This document shows, piece after piece, positions 1 to 8,078 of a DNA stretch of 20,545 nt. The DNA comes from a virus, in IMG/VR virus record IMGVR_UViG_3300042312_000391, positions 1 to 20,545 of that record. One strand, 5' to 3'. The notes under the pieces were generated by a model. The model was not told where the DNA came from and searched no databases. It worked only from the letters and a program-made list of their open reading frames with translations. The position numbers were made by a program, and so were the translations under genes. The first letter of the stretch is position 1. Every line of letters begins with the position of its first letter.

Positions 1-699
1 TTCATTAATATCTGTCATTACTACAACACAGTATTTTACCCCATTTTTCATTGGCAAAGAAGCATGCTCATAGATGTAATTAGATGGACAAAGTAAAATA
101 TCTCCTACTTTTGGAGTGTGAGTATAATTATTAAATCTAGGGAATCTAATTTCTCCACCTTCGTAATCATCATTAATATATATTACGGCAGAAACTGTAC
201 AATTATATGCTGGTCCGTGGTCAGCGTGAATATTAAAATGCTTTCCCTCTCCCTCATATTTTACAAAATTAAATGCCTCATAATAAATTACATTAATTCC
301 CCAATATCTTGCATAATCATCAACACAAAATTTTAATTTTTGATATATTTCTTCATGTAAATCTATAAGTTCGGCATTATGCTGATCTCTTGGACCTAAA
401 TTTTCTTGTTTATATTTAAAATCAACACAATCTCTTGCTTTTTTAATTGGTTTTTCTGAGTTTGTAACTGTTGCATCTGACCATTTATATTTACCGCCAT
501 TACTTAAATTAGACTCAAGTGTTTTTATATATCTTTCAGAATCTTCTTTTGAAAATACATTTTTATATAAATTTATACCTAGTTGTGGATTTTCAACTAT
601 AATATTATCTCCTATAGTTTTTGTTGAATATCTATTTGTTGATGTTTCTGATCTGTCTTTAGTGAACCATGGTATTTGGTTTTCATCTTCATATATCAT
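1..699 (-). CDS. 2OG-Fe(II) oxygenase (prolyl 4-hydroxylase-like), C-terminus cut by window edge
   Basis: An open frame of 233 codons runs from ATG at 699 to the window edge with no stop, so the C-terminus is missing. The iron ligands of the 2-oxoglutarate/Fe(II) dioxygenase fold are visible: His158-Ala-Asp160 and distal His212, with Lys222 ten residues later in the place of the 2OG-binding basic residue. The stretch YINDDYEGGEIRFP between them is typical of phage-borne prolyl hydroxylase-like enzymes. Such enzymes hydroxylate protein side chains or other substrates using O2 and 2-oxoglutarate; the substrate cannot be read here. GGAATAGGAAA precedes the ATG. A -10-like TGATACAAT lies at 727-735. 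Its place next to tail-protein genes suggests modification of a virion or host-surface protein, which is inference. Confidence 0.88.
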   Translation of the reverse strand, partial: MIYEDENQIPWFTKDRSETSTNRYSTKTIGDNIIVENPQLGINLYKNVFSKEDSERYIKTLESNLSNGGKYKWSDATVTNSEKPIKKARDCVDFKYKQENLGPRDQHNAELIDLHEEIYQKLKFCVDDYARYWGINVIYYEAFNFVKYEGEGKHFNIHADHGPAYNCTVSAVIYINDDYEGGEIRFPRFNNYTHTPKVGDILLCPSNYIYEHASLPMKNGVKYCVVVMTDINE

Positions 700-750
700 A
701 TAAAATTTCCTATTCCCTTTTATTATATTGTATCACAAATCAATGTTAGT

Positions 751-799
751 AAATATAGTAAGGAATATTTATTTTATTTAATTATTCCTTACTATATTT
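751..799 (-). terminator. Perfect 17-bp hairpin between two minus-strand genes
   Basis: Positions 751-767 and 783-799 are perfect reverse complements of 17 nt, with a 15-nt A/T-rich loop. The element follows the stop of the Fn3 gene and precedes the oxygenase gene. The stem is AT-rich and no clean T run follows on the minus strand, so it may be a terminator, a processing site or a transcript-stabilising hairpin. Confidence 0.6.
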
Positions 800-810
800 T
801 TATTTATATA

Positions 811-1620
811 TTATTGATATCTAAATCCAGCAAAGGCTGGGAAGAATGGTGGGAAGAACGGGAAGAATGGTGGGAAGAACGGGAAGAACGGTGGGAAGAA
901 CGGGAAGAACGGTGGGAAGAACGGGAAGAACGGGAAGAATGGTGGGAAAAATGGGAAAAATGGCGGGAAGAATGGGAAGAATGGTGGGAAAAATGGAAAG
1001 AATGGTGGAAAGAATGGTGGAAAGAATGGAGGGGTAGTTACACTGCTTGATGCATTTGAGGTTCCTGAGTTACCATTATCGTTAGTTGCATAAACTGTAT
1101 AAGTTTGTGAAGTATTTGCTTCTTGAGTAACATTAACACTTGTTGTTCCTGAACCTACTGTAGCGCCTTTTCCATCAGAAGATGCCCAAGTATATCCAGT
1201 AATTGCTTTACCACCATTTGCAGGGGCAGTCCAAGAAACATTATCATTCAATGCTGAAGTTGTTACGCTTGGTGCAGAGGGTGTTGCTGGTACTGTAGTT
1301 GCTGTAATAGAGTTAGAGGCAGATGAATCAAGTGATGAACCTGATAGGTTATTTCCTTTAACAGTAAATGTATAGGATGTATTAGATTGTAATCCTTCAA
1401 CGGTTATTGGAGATGATGATCCAGTTGCTGTGAAGCCACCTGGTGATGATGTAACTGTAAAAGATGTTGCAGGTGCTCCTGCTCCTTCGGTAAAGGTTAC
1501 AGTGGCAGCACCATTGTTGAATGCACGAGATGTTCCCACATCAGTTGCTGTTCCAATTGTTGGGATGCCAGGAGCACCCTTCGCAGAGGAACTAATGGTA
1601 CCCAGAATATCTGTTGCCAT
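811..1620 (-). CDS. Fn3-domain tail protein with Phe/Pro repeat C-terminus
   Basis: A 269-residue protein. Residues about 16-105 and 112-197 read as two fibronectin type III domains (SYTFTVKGNN, TVPATPSAPSV, VSWTAPANGG, QTYTVYATN are typical strand and linker motifs). Residues about 198-262 are almost only Phe and Pro in a PPFFPFF pattern, ending in AFAGFRYQ. It is paralogous to the Fn3 protein at 8681-9784, which has the same domains and tail. Fn3 modules are common in phage tail proteins, where they are thought to bind carbohydrate or act as spacers. The start follows GAAAGGGTAGG. The Phe/Pro tail is unusual; a surface-adhesive tip is inference. Confidence 0.8.
   Translation of the reverse strand: MATDILGTISSSAKGAPGIPTIGTATDVGTSRAFNNGAATVTFTEGAGAPATSFTVTSSPGGFTATGSSSPITVEGLQSNTSYTFTVKGNNLSGSSLDSSASNSITATTVPATPSAPSVTTSALNDNVSWTAPANGGKAITGYTWASSDGKGATVGSGTTSVNVTQEANTSQTYTVYATNDNGNSGTSNASSSVTTPPFFPPFFPPFFPFFPPFFPFFPPFFPFFPPFFPFFPFFPPFFPFFPPFFPFFPPFFPFFPPFFPAFAGFRYQ
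839..1030. repeat. Purine-rich tandem repeat encoding the Phe/Pro tail
   Basis: Degenerate units of GGGAAGAATGGT and GGGAAGAACGG are repeated in tandem. The plus strand is nearly all purine, the minus strand nearly all pyrimidine. Units are multiples of 3 nt, so gain or loss keeps the frame of the coding strand. Long plus-strand frames over this stretch (Glu/Trp/Arg-rich) are shadows. Confidence 0.85.
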
Positions 1621-1649
1621 TAACCTACCCTTTCTATTCTTTAGTTAAA

Positions 1650-3938
1650 TTAACTAATATCTCCTACAACGTACCAAACATCTGAACCTTCATATACGCA
1701 TGTTGCTGATGAGTAACGTGCTCTTAGTTTAGGAGCAGTTGCAGTAGCACCAGTGGAGTTAATTGTTACTCCAGAGCCTTGTGCAAAAGTAACTTGGCCT
1801 GTACCTTTTTGAAGAACAGTTATCTGTGATCCAATTGCGTAAGCAACGTCACCTGATGGTGGAATAGTAACTGTAATTGCTGAAGAATTAGAGGCTGTTA
1901 CAACTTTTCCAGCATCACCCAAAACAAGTGTGTATGTTGTTCCAGTTTGAGCATTAAGTCCTAAATTAATTTTAGGTGCTGTTAAAGTTTTGTTTGTAAG
2001 AGTTTGTGCTGTTGAAAGATCTGCAGTAATACTAGTATTAATACTAAATGCTGTATCAGTTAATGTTAATCCATTACCCGCAGTAAATGTTCCAGCACCT
2101 GAGAATTGGCTAAACTCAATTGGATCTGTACCTATTGTTCCAACAGTGTTTATCTGTACGAAGCCTTTGTTATCATTTGCTGTTCCTCCAGTTACGAATA
2201 CGAAGTCTCCTCCGTCAATTTCAGCAGGGGAGTCAAAGTCTGCTGCTCTAGATGGTGCTCCTGATGCTGCTACTACGTAAATACCGTTTTGAGATGCAGT
2301 TGATTGATTCTTAACAAGAATTCTGTTACCAGTTGCAAGAGTTACTCCGTCAAGAGTGTCTCCGTTTTCAACATCTGTAGCAAGAGTAATGTTAGCAGTT
2401 GTTGCAGCGACTACTGAAGCATGGATGTGAAGTCCTTCTCCAAGAGCATCTACATAGGCTTTTGTTGCTGCATCTGCTGCATCGGTTGGTGTTCCAAGAC
2501 CAGTAATCTTGTTTGTACCCATTGCAATAGCACCAGTCATGGTTCCACCAGCAAGGGCTAACTTAGCATCTAGTTGTGCTTGAATGTCTGAAGTTACAGC
2601 ACTAAGGTATCCAATTTCTGTATCTGATACACCAGAAATTTTATCTTGCTTATTTCCTAAATCTGTTGTTAATCCAGAAATCTTAGATTGTGCAATTGCT
2701 GCTGATGCATTAACATCTGCATCTAGGATAGTTCCATCTAAAATCATTGTGCTAGTTACAGTACCTGTGTCACCAGTTGTAATAACAGAACCACTTATGT
2801 CAGGAAATGTAATTGTCCTGTCAGCAGTTGGATCAGTAAAAGTTACTGTAGTTTCAAAATCATTTGGTGTAGAACCTTCAAGAACAATGCTTCCATCTGT
2901 AATGATTAAGTTGCTTACATGTGGGCTTGTTAATGTTTTATTTGTAAGGGTCTGTGTAGCAGTATCAACAACAAGTGTTCCTGCTGCATCAGGGAATGAA
3001 ATAGTTATGTCAGAGGTTGGATCTCCTGCAGCAAGAGTTAGTTCATGATCGTTTGCTGTAGTACCTTCAAAAACAACTGATGTAGTAAGTACTCCAACAG
3101 CAGTGATATCTGAAAGGTTTCCAGTTGTGATTACTGTACCGCTAACGTCTGGAAGAGTAATGGTACGATCTGCAGTTGGGTCTTGTGCTTGAACAGTAGT
3201 TTCAAATTCATTTGGTGTTGCACCCTCAAGTATAATTTGACCAGAGAATATTCCAGTATTAGTAATATCAGACATATTTCCAGTTGTAATTACTGTACCA
3301 CTAGCGTCTGGGAAAGTGATTACACGATCTTGGGTTGGATCCCCTGCAGAAAGTGTTAACTCAAAATCATTTGGAGTTGTTCCTTCCATTGTAATAGTTG
3401 AACTAAATACTCCAATATTTGTAATGTCTGAAAGGTTTCCAGTTGTAATTACTGTACCAGTTACGTCAGGAATTGTAATGGTTCTATCAGCAGTTGGATC
3501 AGTAAATTGAACAGTAGTTTCAAAATCGTTTGCAGTTGTACCCTCTACAACAATTGAGCCATCTGAAATTTTAAGTCCTGCAACTGTTGGATCTTGTAAA
3601 GTTTTATTTGAAAGTGTTTCATATGTATCACGAAGAACAAGTTGTCCGCTTGCATTTGGAATTGTAATTGTGCGATCTTCGGTTGGGTCTTCTACTGATA
3701 AAGTAGTTTCATAAGAGTCAGCGGTAGCGCCTTCAAAAGTAATACTTGTACCAAAAGCAGGATTTGCAGTTGAATTGCCATCAATAAAATAATCTAAATC
3801 TGCCCAGTGGTTTGTTCCATCACCAATTTTAAATTTATTGGTATCTGATTCCCATCCCATCTCACCAGCATTTAATACTGGATTTGCAGATGTCCATTGT
3901 GAAGCGGTTCCCCTACGCTGTTGCATTCTGGTTGCCAT
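1650..3938 (-). CDS. Large tail fibre protein with Mtd-like N-terminus
   Basis: A 762-residue protein. Residues 1-50 (MQQRRGTASQWTSANPVLNAGE, then SDTNKFKIGDGTNHW) match the N-terminal attachment domain found on many phage fibres and named for the Bordetella phage major tropism determinant. Then come six copies of a roughly 31-residue beta unit, EGxTxNxFETT...DPTxDRTITxPDxSG, often followed by TVITTGNLSDI. A middle module (LGTPTDAADAATKAYVD onward, about 150 residues) is shared with the fibre at 4455-6833. The C-terminal part (TIPPSGDVAYAIGSQITVLQKG) is a frequent phage fibre ending. GGAGTATAA precedes the ATG, with an extended -10 TGTTATAAT at 3962-3970. It probably forms part of a trimeric host-recognition fibre. 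Confidence 0.87.
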   Translation of the reverse strand: MATRMQQRRGTASQWTSANPVLNAGEMGWESDTNKFKIGDGTNHWADLDYFIDGNSTANPAFGTSITFEGATADSYETTLSVEDPTEDRTITIPNASGQLVLRDTYETLSNKTLQDPTVAGLKISDGSIVVEGTTANDFETTVQFTDPTADRTITIPDVTGTVITTGNLSDITNIGVFSSTITMEGTTPNDFELTLSAGDPTQDRVITFPDASGTVITTGNMSDITNTGIFSGQIILEGATPNEFETTVQAQDPTADRTITLPDVSGTVITTGNLSDITAVGVLTTSVVFEGTTANDHELTLAAGDPTSDITISFPDAAGTLVVDTATQTLTNKTLTSPHVSNLIITDGSIVLEGSTPNDFETTVTFTDPTADRTITFPDISGSVITTGDTGTVTSTMILDGTILDADVNASAAIAQSKISGLTTDLGNKQDKISGVSDTEIGYLSAVTSDIQAQLDAKLALAGGTMTGAIAMGTNKITGLGTPTDAADAATKAYVDALGEGLHIHASVVAATTANITLATDVENGDTLDGVTLATGNRILVKNQSTASQNGIYVVAASGAPSRAADFDSPAEIDGGDFVFVTGGTANDNKGFVQINTVGTIGTDPIEFSQFSGAGTFTAGNGLTLTDTAFSINTSITADLSTAQTLTNKTLTAPKINLGLNAQTGTTYTLVLGDAGKVVTASNSSAITVTIPPSGDVAYAIGSQITVLQKGTGQVTFAQGSGVTINSTGATATAPKLRARYSSATCVYEGSDVWYVVGDIS

Positions 3939-3961
3939 TTATACTCCTTTGGTATGTATAT

Positions 3962-3970
3962 ATTATAACA
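3962..3970 (-). promoter_or_regulatory. Extended -10 box (TGTTATAAT) for the tail fibre gene
   Basis: Read on the minus strand, TGTTATAAT lies 23 nt before the ATG at 3938, with a Shine-Dalgarno AAAGGAG between. No clear -35 hexamer was seen. Confidence 0.5.
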
Positions 3971-3975
3971 GATAA

Positions 3976-4434
3976 TTAATTAAAATTATCAATAGCCGTT
4001 CCACCATCATATGTTGCTTCAAATGATGATGTATTATATAGTCCACCACTAACAAGAACACCTGGTTCGTTGTATGCTCCACCACTAATAAAAGTACTTA
4101 CGATTAATCCATTACCATCAATTGCTGTATCATGAATGTGGTCTTGTAATTCTGCTGCATCCTCAAGTGTTGCAATTGCAACCCATTCAGAACTATAATA
4201 AACATGTACACGTTCTGTTAATGTATCAAACCACAAATCTCCATTTTCTGGAGATGCTGGTGGCGTAGCACCAACTGGAAGTTGTGGAGATCCTACTGCA
4301 GTATCTACATATAACTTTGTTGCTGCATGTGAATTTTGAGTAGGAGTGGCAACTGTGACTGTTGATCCAAAGATTCCGCCTTCGGCTACGTTAATGCCGT
4401 GCTTTACTCTGAAGTCTTTATTTACTGTTGCCAC
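3976..4434 (-). CDS. Small tail-fibre-associated protein sharing the KDFRVK N-terminus
   Basis: The frame could open at TTG 4440, but GTG 4434 is preferred. It gives MATVNKDFRVKHG, which aligns with the first residues of the next fibre (MATVTKDFRVKAG), and it sits after AGAGGTTGG. The protein is 152 residues. It contains a fibre-type TPTQNSHAATKLYVDTAVG segment, then PPASPENGDLWFDTLTERVHVYYSSEWV, a motif common in phage structural proteins. The ending (SGGAYNEPGVLVSGGLYN) is Gly/Ser-rich. A shared N-terminus with the larger fibre suggests a common attachment point on the tail, which is inference. Confidence 0.72.
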   Translation of the reverse strand: MATVNKDFRVKHGINVAEGGIFGSTVTVATPTQNSHAATKLYVDTAVGSPQLPVGATPPASPENGDLWFDTLTERVHVYYSSEWVAIATLEDAAELQDHIHDTAIDGNGLIVSTFISGGAYNEPGVLVSGGLYNTSSFEATYDGGTAIDNFN

Positions 4435-4454
4435 TTCCAACCTCTATTCTTTAA

Positions 4455-6833
4455 TTATGCCTCAATATAGATTTTGTGTACTTTAACAGCAGTATCTGCA
4501 GTTGTACCAGTAACCTGTAGAAGAACATTTCCTCCGCTGTATACAGCATTGGTTGTTCCAAGAACAGCGTTGCTAATTACATCTGCATACTCTGTTAAGT
4601 AAACATTGTTTGATCCGTCAACTGTAACAAGAACTTCAATTACTTCAATATCTGATCCCTTTTTCATTTGGACGATATATTTAGCGCTTGAGTATGTTGA
4701 TACTGACCATGAGTCAATTGTTGTTGCTGAATCAGAAGCGGTAGCAAGAGCAGAACCCATAAGAGCATCTGCAAGTGTTACGGATCCAACAGTTACTCCA
4801 CCAAATGTTGGTGTTGCTGATGTATTAATGCTCTGTGGTAGAGACAATGTAACTGATCCAGTTGAAACATCTGCAGTTACCTGGTTTGATGTTCCAGTGA
4901 TAGATAGTACACCAGAGTTAGAGATTGCACCAGTTGTATCATTGTATGATAAACCAGTTCCAACTGCATTACCTACTGCATCCTGTGCTCTTTCATCTGT
5001 AAACCAAAGATTGGTTGGTGATGCATCTTCCGCAATATCATCAGTTACAAGTGTACGAGTTCCACCAAGTGAGGTAGATGTTCCGTTAATTGTAATTGCT
5101 GAATTTGACAGCGATCCATTTGCAATATTTGAAAGTGTATTAGTTCCGCCATCAATTGTTTTATTTATTAATGTTTGAGCGGTAGAAAGATCTGCAGTAA
5201 TTGTTGTATTGATACTAAATGAATTACCAGTTAGTGTTAAACCATTACCTGCTAGATATGTACCAGCACCAGAGAACTGAGTAAATACAATTGCATCTGT
5301 TCCAATTATTGCTGGCTTGTTTGTTTGTACCCATCCAGTGCTAGCGTTTGCTGTTCCTGCATATACGAATATGAAGTCACCAGAGTCAACTTCAGTAGCA
5401 GTATCAAAATCAGTTGCACGAGTTGGCTGACCTGAATCCTGAACCACATAAATACCGTTTTCAGATGTTGTTGTCTGGTTTTTAACAAGAACACGGTCTC
5501 CTGTTGCAAGTGTTACTCCATCAAGAATGTCTCCATTTTCAAGAGCATTTGCAAGGTTAACGTTTGCTGTTGTTGCTGCACGAGCAGCCTCATGAATATG
5601 TAGACCTTCTGTTACTGAGTCTACGTAAGCCTTTGTAGCAGCATCTGTTGAATCTGTTGGTGTTCCAAGACTTGTAATCTTGTATGTTGCCATACTAACA
5701 TTACCAGTTGGTGCTCCAACAGCATTTAATGCAAATTCTGCAGGGTCTACAGAAATTGCTCCTGTTGTATCGTCATAGTCAAGACCATTACCTACAGAGT
5801 TACCAATAGCATCTTGTGCTCTTTCATCTGTAAAGTACTTGTTTGTTGAACCTTCTGCAATATCATCAGATCCAAGAGTACGTGAACCGCCAAGGGATGT
5901 TGATGTACCATTAATAGTAATTGCAGAGTTTGAAAGTTTTTCATTTGCAATTGATCCTGCAAGCATTGTATTTGTTACAGAACCTGTATCGCCACTTGTT
6001 ACAACAGTACCAGTTACGCTAGGAATTGTAATTGTATGATCTGCTGTTGGGTCTGTAAATTGTACAGTAGTTTCAAATTCGTTTGCTGTTGAACCTTCTA
6101 CAACAAAAGATCCATCAGAAAGTGTTAATCCTGATACTACTGGACCTGTAAGTGTTTTGTTTGTAAGTGTCTGAACTCCAGATTCAGTTACATATCCTGA
6201 AAGTGATGGAATATCAGATGTTAGCGCTACTGTACCAGTGCTTGTTGGCAATGTTAAGGTAGCAGCACCATTAGTAATAGATGATATTACTGGTGTTGTA
6301 AGAGTCTTGTTTGTAAGTGTTTCAGCACCAGCAATTGTTGCAAAGTCTGCATCAGTAAGTGCTGAGTTAAACTCAGAAATTGTACCTGTTACTGTGTTTG
6401 AACCAAGTGCAATTGATTTGTTAGAAAATGTATTTGTTGATGATGCTGAAACTGTAATATCAGTTGTAAGTGCTACTGTTCCTGATGCATCTGGAAGTGT
6501 AATTGTTCTATCTGCTGTTGGATCAGTTACTTGAAGTGTTGTCTCAAAATCATTTGCGGTTGCACCTTCAAACGTAATTGCTGTATCAAAAACACCAACT
6601 GCTTGTGGTGCTTTCCAAGCAATACCATTTGTTGCATTTGAATCTGCAGTAAGAATATAGTTATCTGTTCCTGCTGCAAGACGAGTTACGGTATCTGCTG
6701 CTGAAGCAACTAGTAAATCACCTTTTTGGTCTACTAATGCTTCTGTTAATATGTCGTGACCATTTACAGTTGCGGTTGATCCTTCAACTACTAGTCCCGC
6801 TTTTACTCTAAAGTCTTTTGTTACGGTTGCCAT
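4455..6833 (-). CDS. Large tail fibre protein, paralogue of the 1650-3938 fibre
   Basis: A 792-residue protein starting MATVTKDFRVKAGLVVEG after the Shine-Dalgarno AAGGAG. It has two EGxTxNxFETT...DPTADxTITxP beta units, several TLTNKTLTxPVIS coiled/beta linkers, and two copies of an ITINGTSTSLGG...DDIAE...YFTDERAQDAIGN unit. It shares with the neighbouring fibre the module from GLHIH to ITADLSTAQTL. The last 95 residues (IDSWSVSTYSSAKYIVQMKKG to KVHKIYIEA) match the C-terminal domain of the 148-residue protein at 6849-7295. The repeat style is familiar from fibres of marine and freshwater phages. Confidence 0.86.
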   Translation of the reverse strand: MATVTKDFRVKAGLVVEGSTATVNGHDILTEALVDQKGDLLVASAADTVTRLAAGTDNYILTADSNATNGIAWKAPQAVGVFDTAITFEGATANDFETTLQVTDPTADRTITLPDASGTVALTTDITVSASSTNTFSNKSIALGSNTVTGTISEFNSALTDADFATIAGAETLTNKTLTTPVISSITNGAATLTLPTSTGTVALTSDIPSLSGYVTESGVQTLTNKTLTGPVVSGLTLSDGSFVVEGSTANEFETTVQFTDPTADHTITIPSVTGTVVTSGDTGSVTNTMLAGSIANEKLSNSAITINGTSTSLGGSRTLGSDDIAEGSTNKYFTDERAQDAIGNSVGNGLDYDDTTGAISVDPAEFALNAVGAPTGNVSMATYKITSLGTPTDSTDAATKAYVDSVTEGLHIHEAARAATTANVNLANALENGDILDGVTLATGDRVLVKNQTTTSENGIYVVQDSGQPTRATDFDTATEVDSGDFIFVYAGTANASTGWVQTNKPAIIGTDAIVFTQFSGAGTYLAGNGLTLTGNSFSINTTITADLSTAQTLINKTIDGGTNTLSNIANGSLSNSAITINGTSTSLGGTRTLVTDDIAEDASPTNLWFTDERAQDAVGNAVGTGLSYNDTTGAISNSGVLSITGTSNQVTADVSTGSVTLSLPQSINTSATPTFGGVTVGSVTLADALMGSALATASDSATTIDSWSVSTYSSAKYIVQMKKGSDIEVIEVLVTVDGSNNVYLTEYADVISNAVLGTTNAVYSGGNVLLQVTGTTADTAVKVHKIYIEA

Positions 6834-6848
6834 CTTTTATCTCCTTGG

Positions 6849-7295
6849 TTAGGCCTTTAATCCCATACGCATGTAGCGTAAGGTTATAGGTGTAATTCCC
6901 CCTACTGGAACAACAGTTAATGAAACCGTATTTCCAGCCCTTGAAACAGAGATGGTGCCAATATTCCCATCATTTTCAATTGTTGCATACTCACTGACAG
7001 ATACTCCTGATCCATCAACTAGTATATTCATTTCTGTAGAGTAGTACTTATTTGCACCACCTGCTACATATTTTATGGAAATCATATATTTCATTGATCG
7101 CCATTCATCTGCGGAAAAATTATCAAAAATTGTTGAGTTTTCAATTCCATTAATTGTTAACTCATTGTTGCCATCTGAACCAAGATCTGTAGATCTAGCA
7201 GAAGTACTGTCAATTAAATCTATATAGTCTTCTTGTGTTGGACGGTCGCCAGTTTCAAATTTCGTTTTTACATTTGGGATTGATACTTTTGCCAT
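6849..7295 (-). CDS. Small structural protein with fibre-type C-terminal domain
   Basis: A 148-residue protein. The N-terminal KTKFETGDRPTQEDYIDLIDS resembles a short segment seen at the start of many phage tail proteins. The C-terminal half (EWRSMKYMISIKYVAGG, then EMNILVDGSGVSVSEYATI) is the same kind of domain as the end of the fibre at 4455-6833: both read sAKY...evLVdGs...teYa...Gtt...GN.v.L.v. The same domain type ends many phage structural proteins. The ATG lies 6 nt after TATAAT, so the mRNA is probably leaderless. Confidence 0.72.
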   Translation of the reverse strand: MAKVSIPNVKTKFETGDRPTQEDYIDLIDSTSARSTDLGSDGNNELTINGIENSTIFDNFSADEWRSMKYMISIKYVAGGANKYYSTEMNILVDGSGVSVSEYATIENDGNIGTISVSRAGNTVSLTVVPVGGITPITLRYMRMGLKA

Positions 7296-7301
7296 GAAGT
7301 T

Positions 7302-7310
7302 ATTATATCA
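7302..7310 (-). promoter_or_regulatory. Extended -10 box (TGATATAAT), leaderless
   Basis: Read on the minus strand, the box ends 6 nt before the ATG at 7295. The transcript would start at or next to the start codon. Confidence 0.6.
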
Positions 7311-7315
7311 TTATT

Positions 7316-7537
7316 TTAAAGAATATAATTATTTATTCCAATTATTTGAAGACCAATTCCAGGAATGTTTGCATATGTTGAACCAATTCCAATAGTAGTA
7401 AATTTAACCCTAAATGGCAAAACCTCATTAATCTTTACGCCTCTTGCATTATAGATTATTTTAGATATTGGATAACCAACAGACTTTATTTTTTTTGCTT
7501 TATGGTTATCTGTATTAATTATAACAGCAGATGCCAT
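7316..7537 (-). CDS. Small hypothetical phage protein coupled to the RGDTA-family gene
   Basis: A 73-residue protein, MASAVIINTDNHKAKKIKSV..., with a basic patch near residues 13-18 and a beta-rich, hydrophobic remainder (RVKFTTIGIGSTYANIPGIG). Its ATG shares a base with the TAA of the upstream gene (TAATG at 7539-7535), so translation is probably coupled. The same cassette arrangement occurs at 11081-12006 and 12764-13254. Function unknown; probably a minor virion component. Confidence 0.65.
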   Translation of the reverse strand: MASAVIINTDNHKAKKIKSVGYPISKIIYNARGVKINEVLPFRVKFTTIGIGSTYANIPGIGLQIIGINNYIL

Positions 7538-7947
7538 TATGACTCACTATTTGTTACGTCTTCAATAACCTTCATTGTGCCTCTGGCTACCGTCCAAACA
7601 CGACTTTCATCACTTAATTCAATATCAAAAATGTCGCCAGTCTCTAACAATACAGACTCATTTGCAGTAAGAAAAACCGTGAACTCTCCAGCATCATCTA
7701 TTTCTGTTGGAACTGGTTCAAGTTCAACAATTAATTCTGCGTCATCTGTAAAATCACCTGGCTTTGTATTTGGACGTTTAATTTCCATTGCAATTGTCCA
7801 GTCTTCAATTACTAATGGATCTTTATTATCATCTGTTACATAAACACGAAACGAAGCGGTATCTCCACGAACAATTGTCCATAAGACATTTGGTGGTGTT
7901 AAACCAACAGAATAAGAATTGGTGCCCTGACCTCTAAGAGTAGCCAT
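7537..7947 (-). CDS. RGDTA-family structural protein (Ig-like, baseplate-type), copy 1
   Basis: A 136-residue protein. Residues about 19-35, PPNVLWTIVRGDTASFRV, match the start of the proteins at 11656-12006 (FNYYRGDTAEFVI) and 12853-13254 (PANIQWTVVRGDNATLKI). The rest is beta-rich with an ending of the type RVWTVARGTMKVIEDVT. Such short proteins resemble the N-terminal beta domain of phage baseplate upper proteins. The ATG is 9 nt after an extended -10, TGGTATAAT, so the mRNA may be leaderless. The RGD tripeptide here is a family motif, not evidence of integrin binding. Confidence 0.68.
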   Translation of the reverse strand: MATLRGQGTNSYSVGLTPPNVLWTIVRGDTASFRVYVTDDNKDPLVIEDWTIAMEIKRPNTKPGDFTDDAELIVELEPVPTEIDDAGEFTVFLTANESVLLETGDIFDIELSDESRVWTVARGTMKVIEDVTNSES

Positions 7948-7956
7948 AATTAAATC

Positions 7957-7965
7957 ATTATACCA
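7957..7965 (-). promoter_or_regulatory. Extended -10 box (TGGTATAAT)
   Basis: Read on the minus strand, the box ends 9 nt before the ATG at 7947. No Shine-Dalgarno fits between. A leaderless or very short leader is predicted. Confidence 0.55.
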
Positions 7966-8001
7966 CTAACTAATAATATTATTAATATTTTTTAGGGATA
8001 T

Positions 8002-8031
8002 TTGACTTAAAGAATCAAACAATGATATAAT
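8002..8031 (+). promoter_or_regulatory. Sigma70-type promoter of the endolysin gene
   Basis: TTGACT at 8002-8007 and TATAAT at 8026-8031 are 18 nt apart, and the -10 is extended (TGATATAAT). It is one of only two promoters seen here with a clear -35 hexamer. Confidence 0.8.
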
Positions 8032-8038
8032 TAATACA

Positions 8039-8052
8039 CTACCGAAAGGTAG
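8039..8052 (+). ncRNA. 5' UTR hairpin with GAAA tetraloop
   Basis: CTACC-GAAA-GGTAG forms a 5-bp stem closed by a GNRA loop at the predicted transcript start, followed by five T. It may protect the 5' end or modulate early elongation; only the structure is seen. Confidence 0.5.
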
Positions 8053-8078
8053 TTTTTGTTTCTAAGGAGGTAACACGA

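Noticed and set aside
839-1030. Repeat array as a CRISPR
   Set aside because: Units are short, degenerate, without spacers, and in frame with the Fn3 protein.
846-1037. Plus-strand Gly/Arg/Met repeat frame
   Set aside because: Another shadow of the same purine-rich repeat.
676-1050. Plus-strand frame rich in Glu, Trp and Arg over the tandem repeat
   Set aside because: It is the complement of the Phe/Pro repeat of the minus-strand Fn3 gene, has no Shine-Dalgarno and no sensible composition.
1650-3938. Diversity-generating retroelement, because of the Mtd-like N-terminus
   Set aside because: The domain is a general fibre attachment domain. No reverse transcriptase and no template/variable repeat pair was seen in the window.
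5306-5509. 67-residue minus-strand frame inside the large fibre gene
   Set aside because: Out of frame with the fibre, which is continuous and recognisable.
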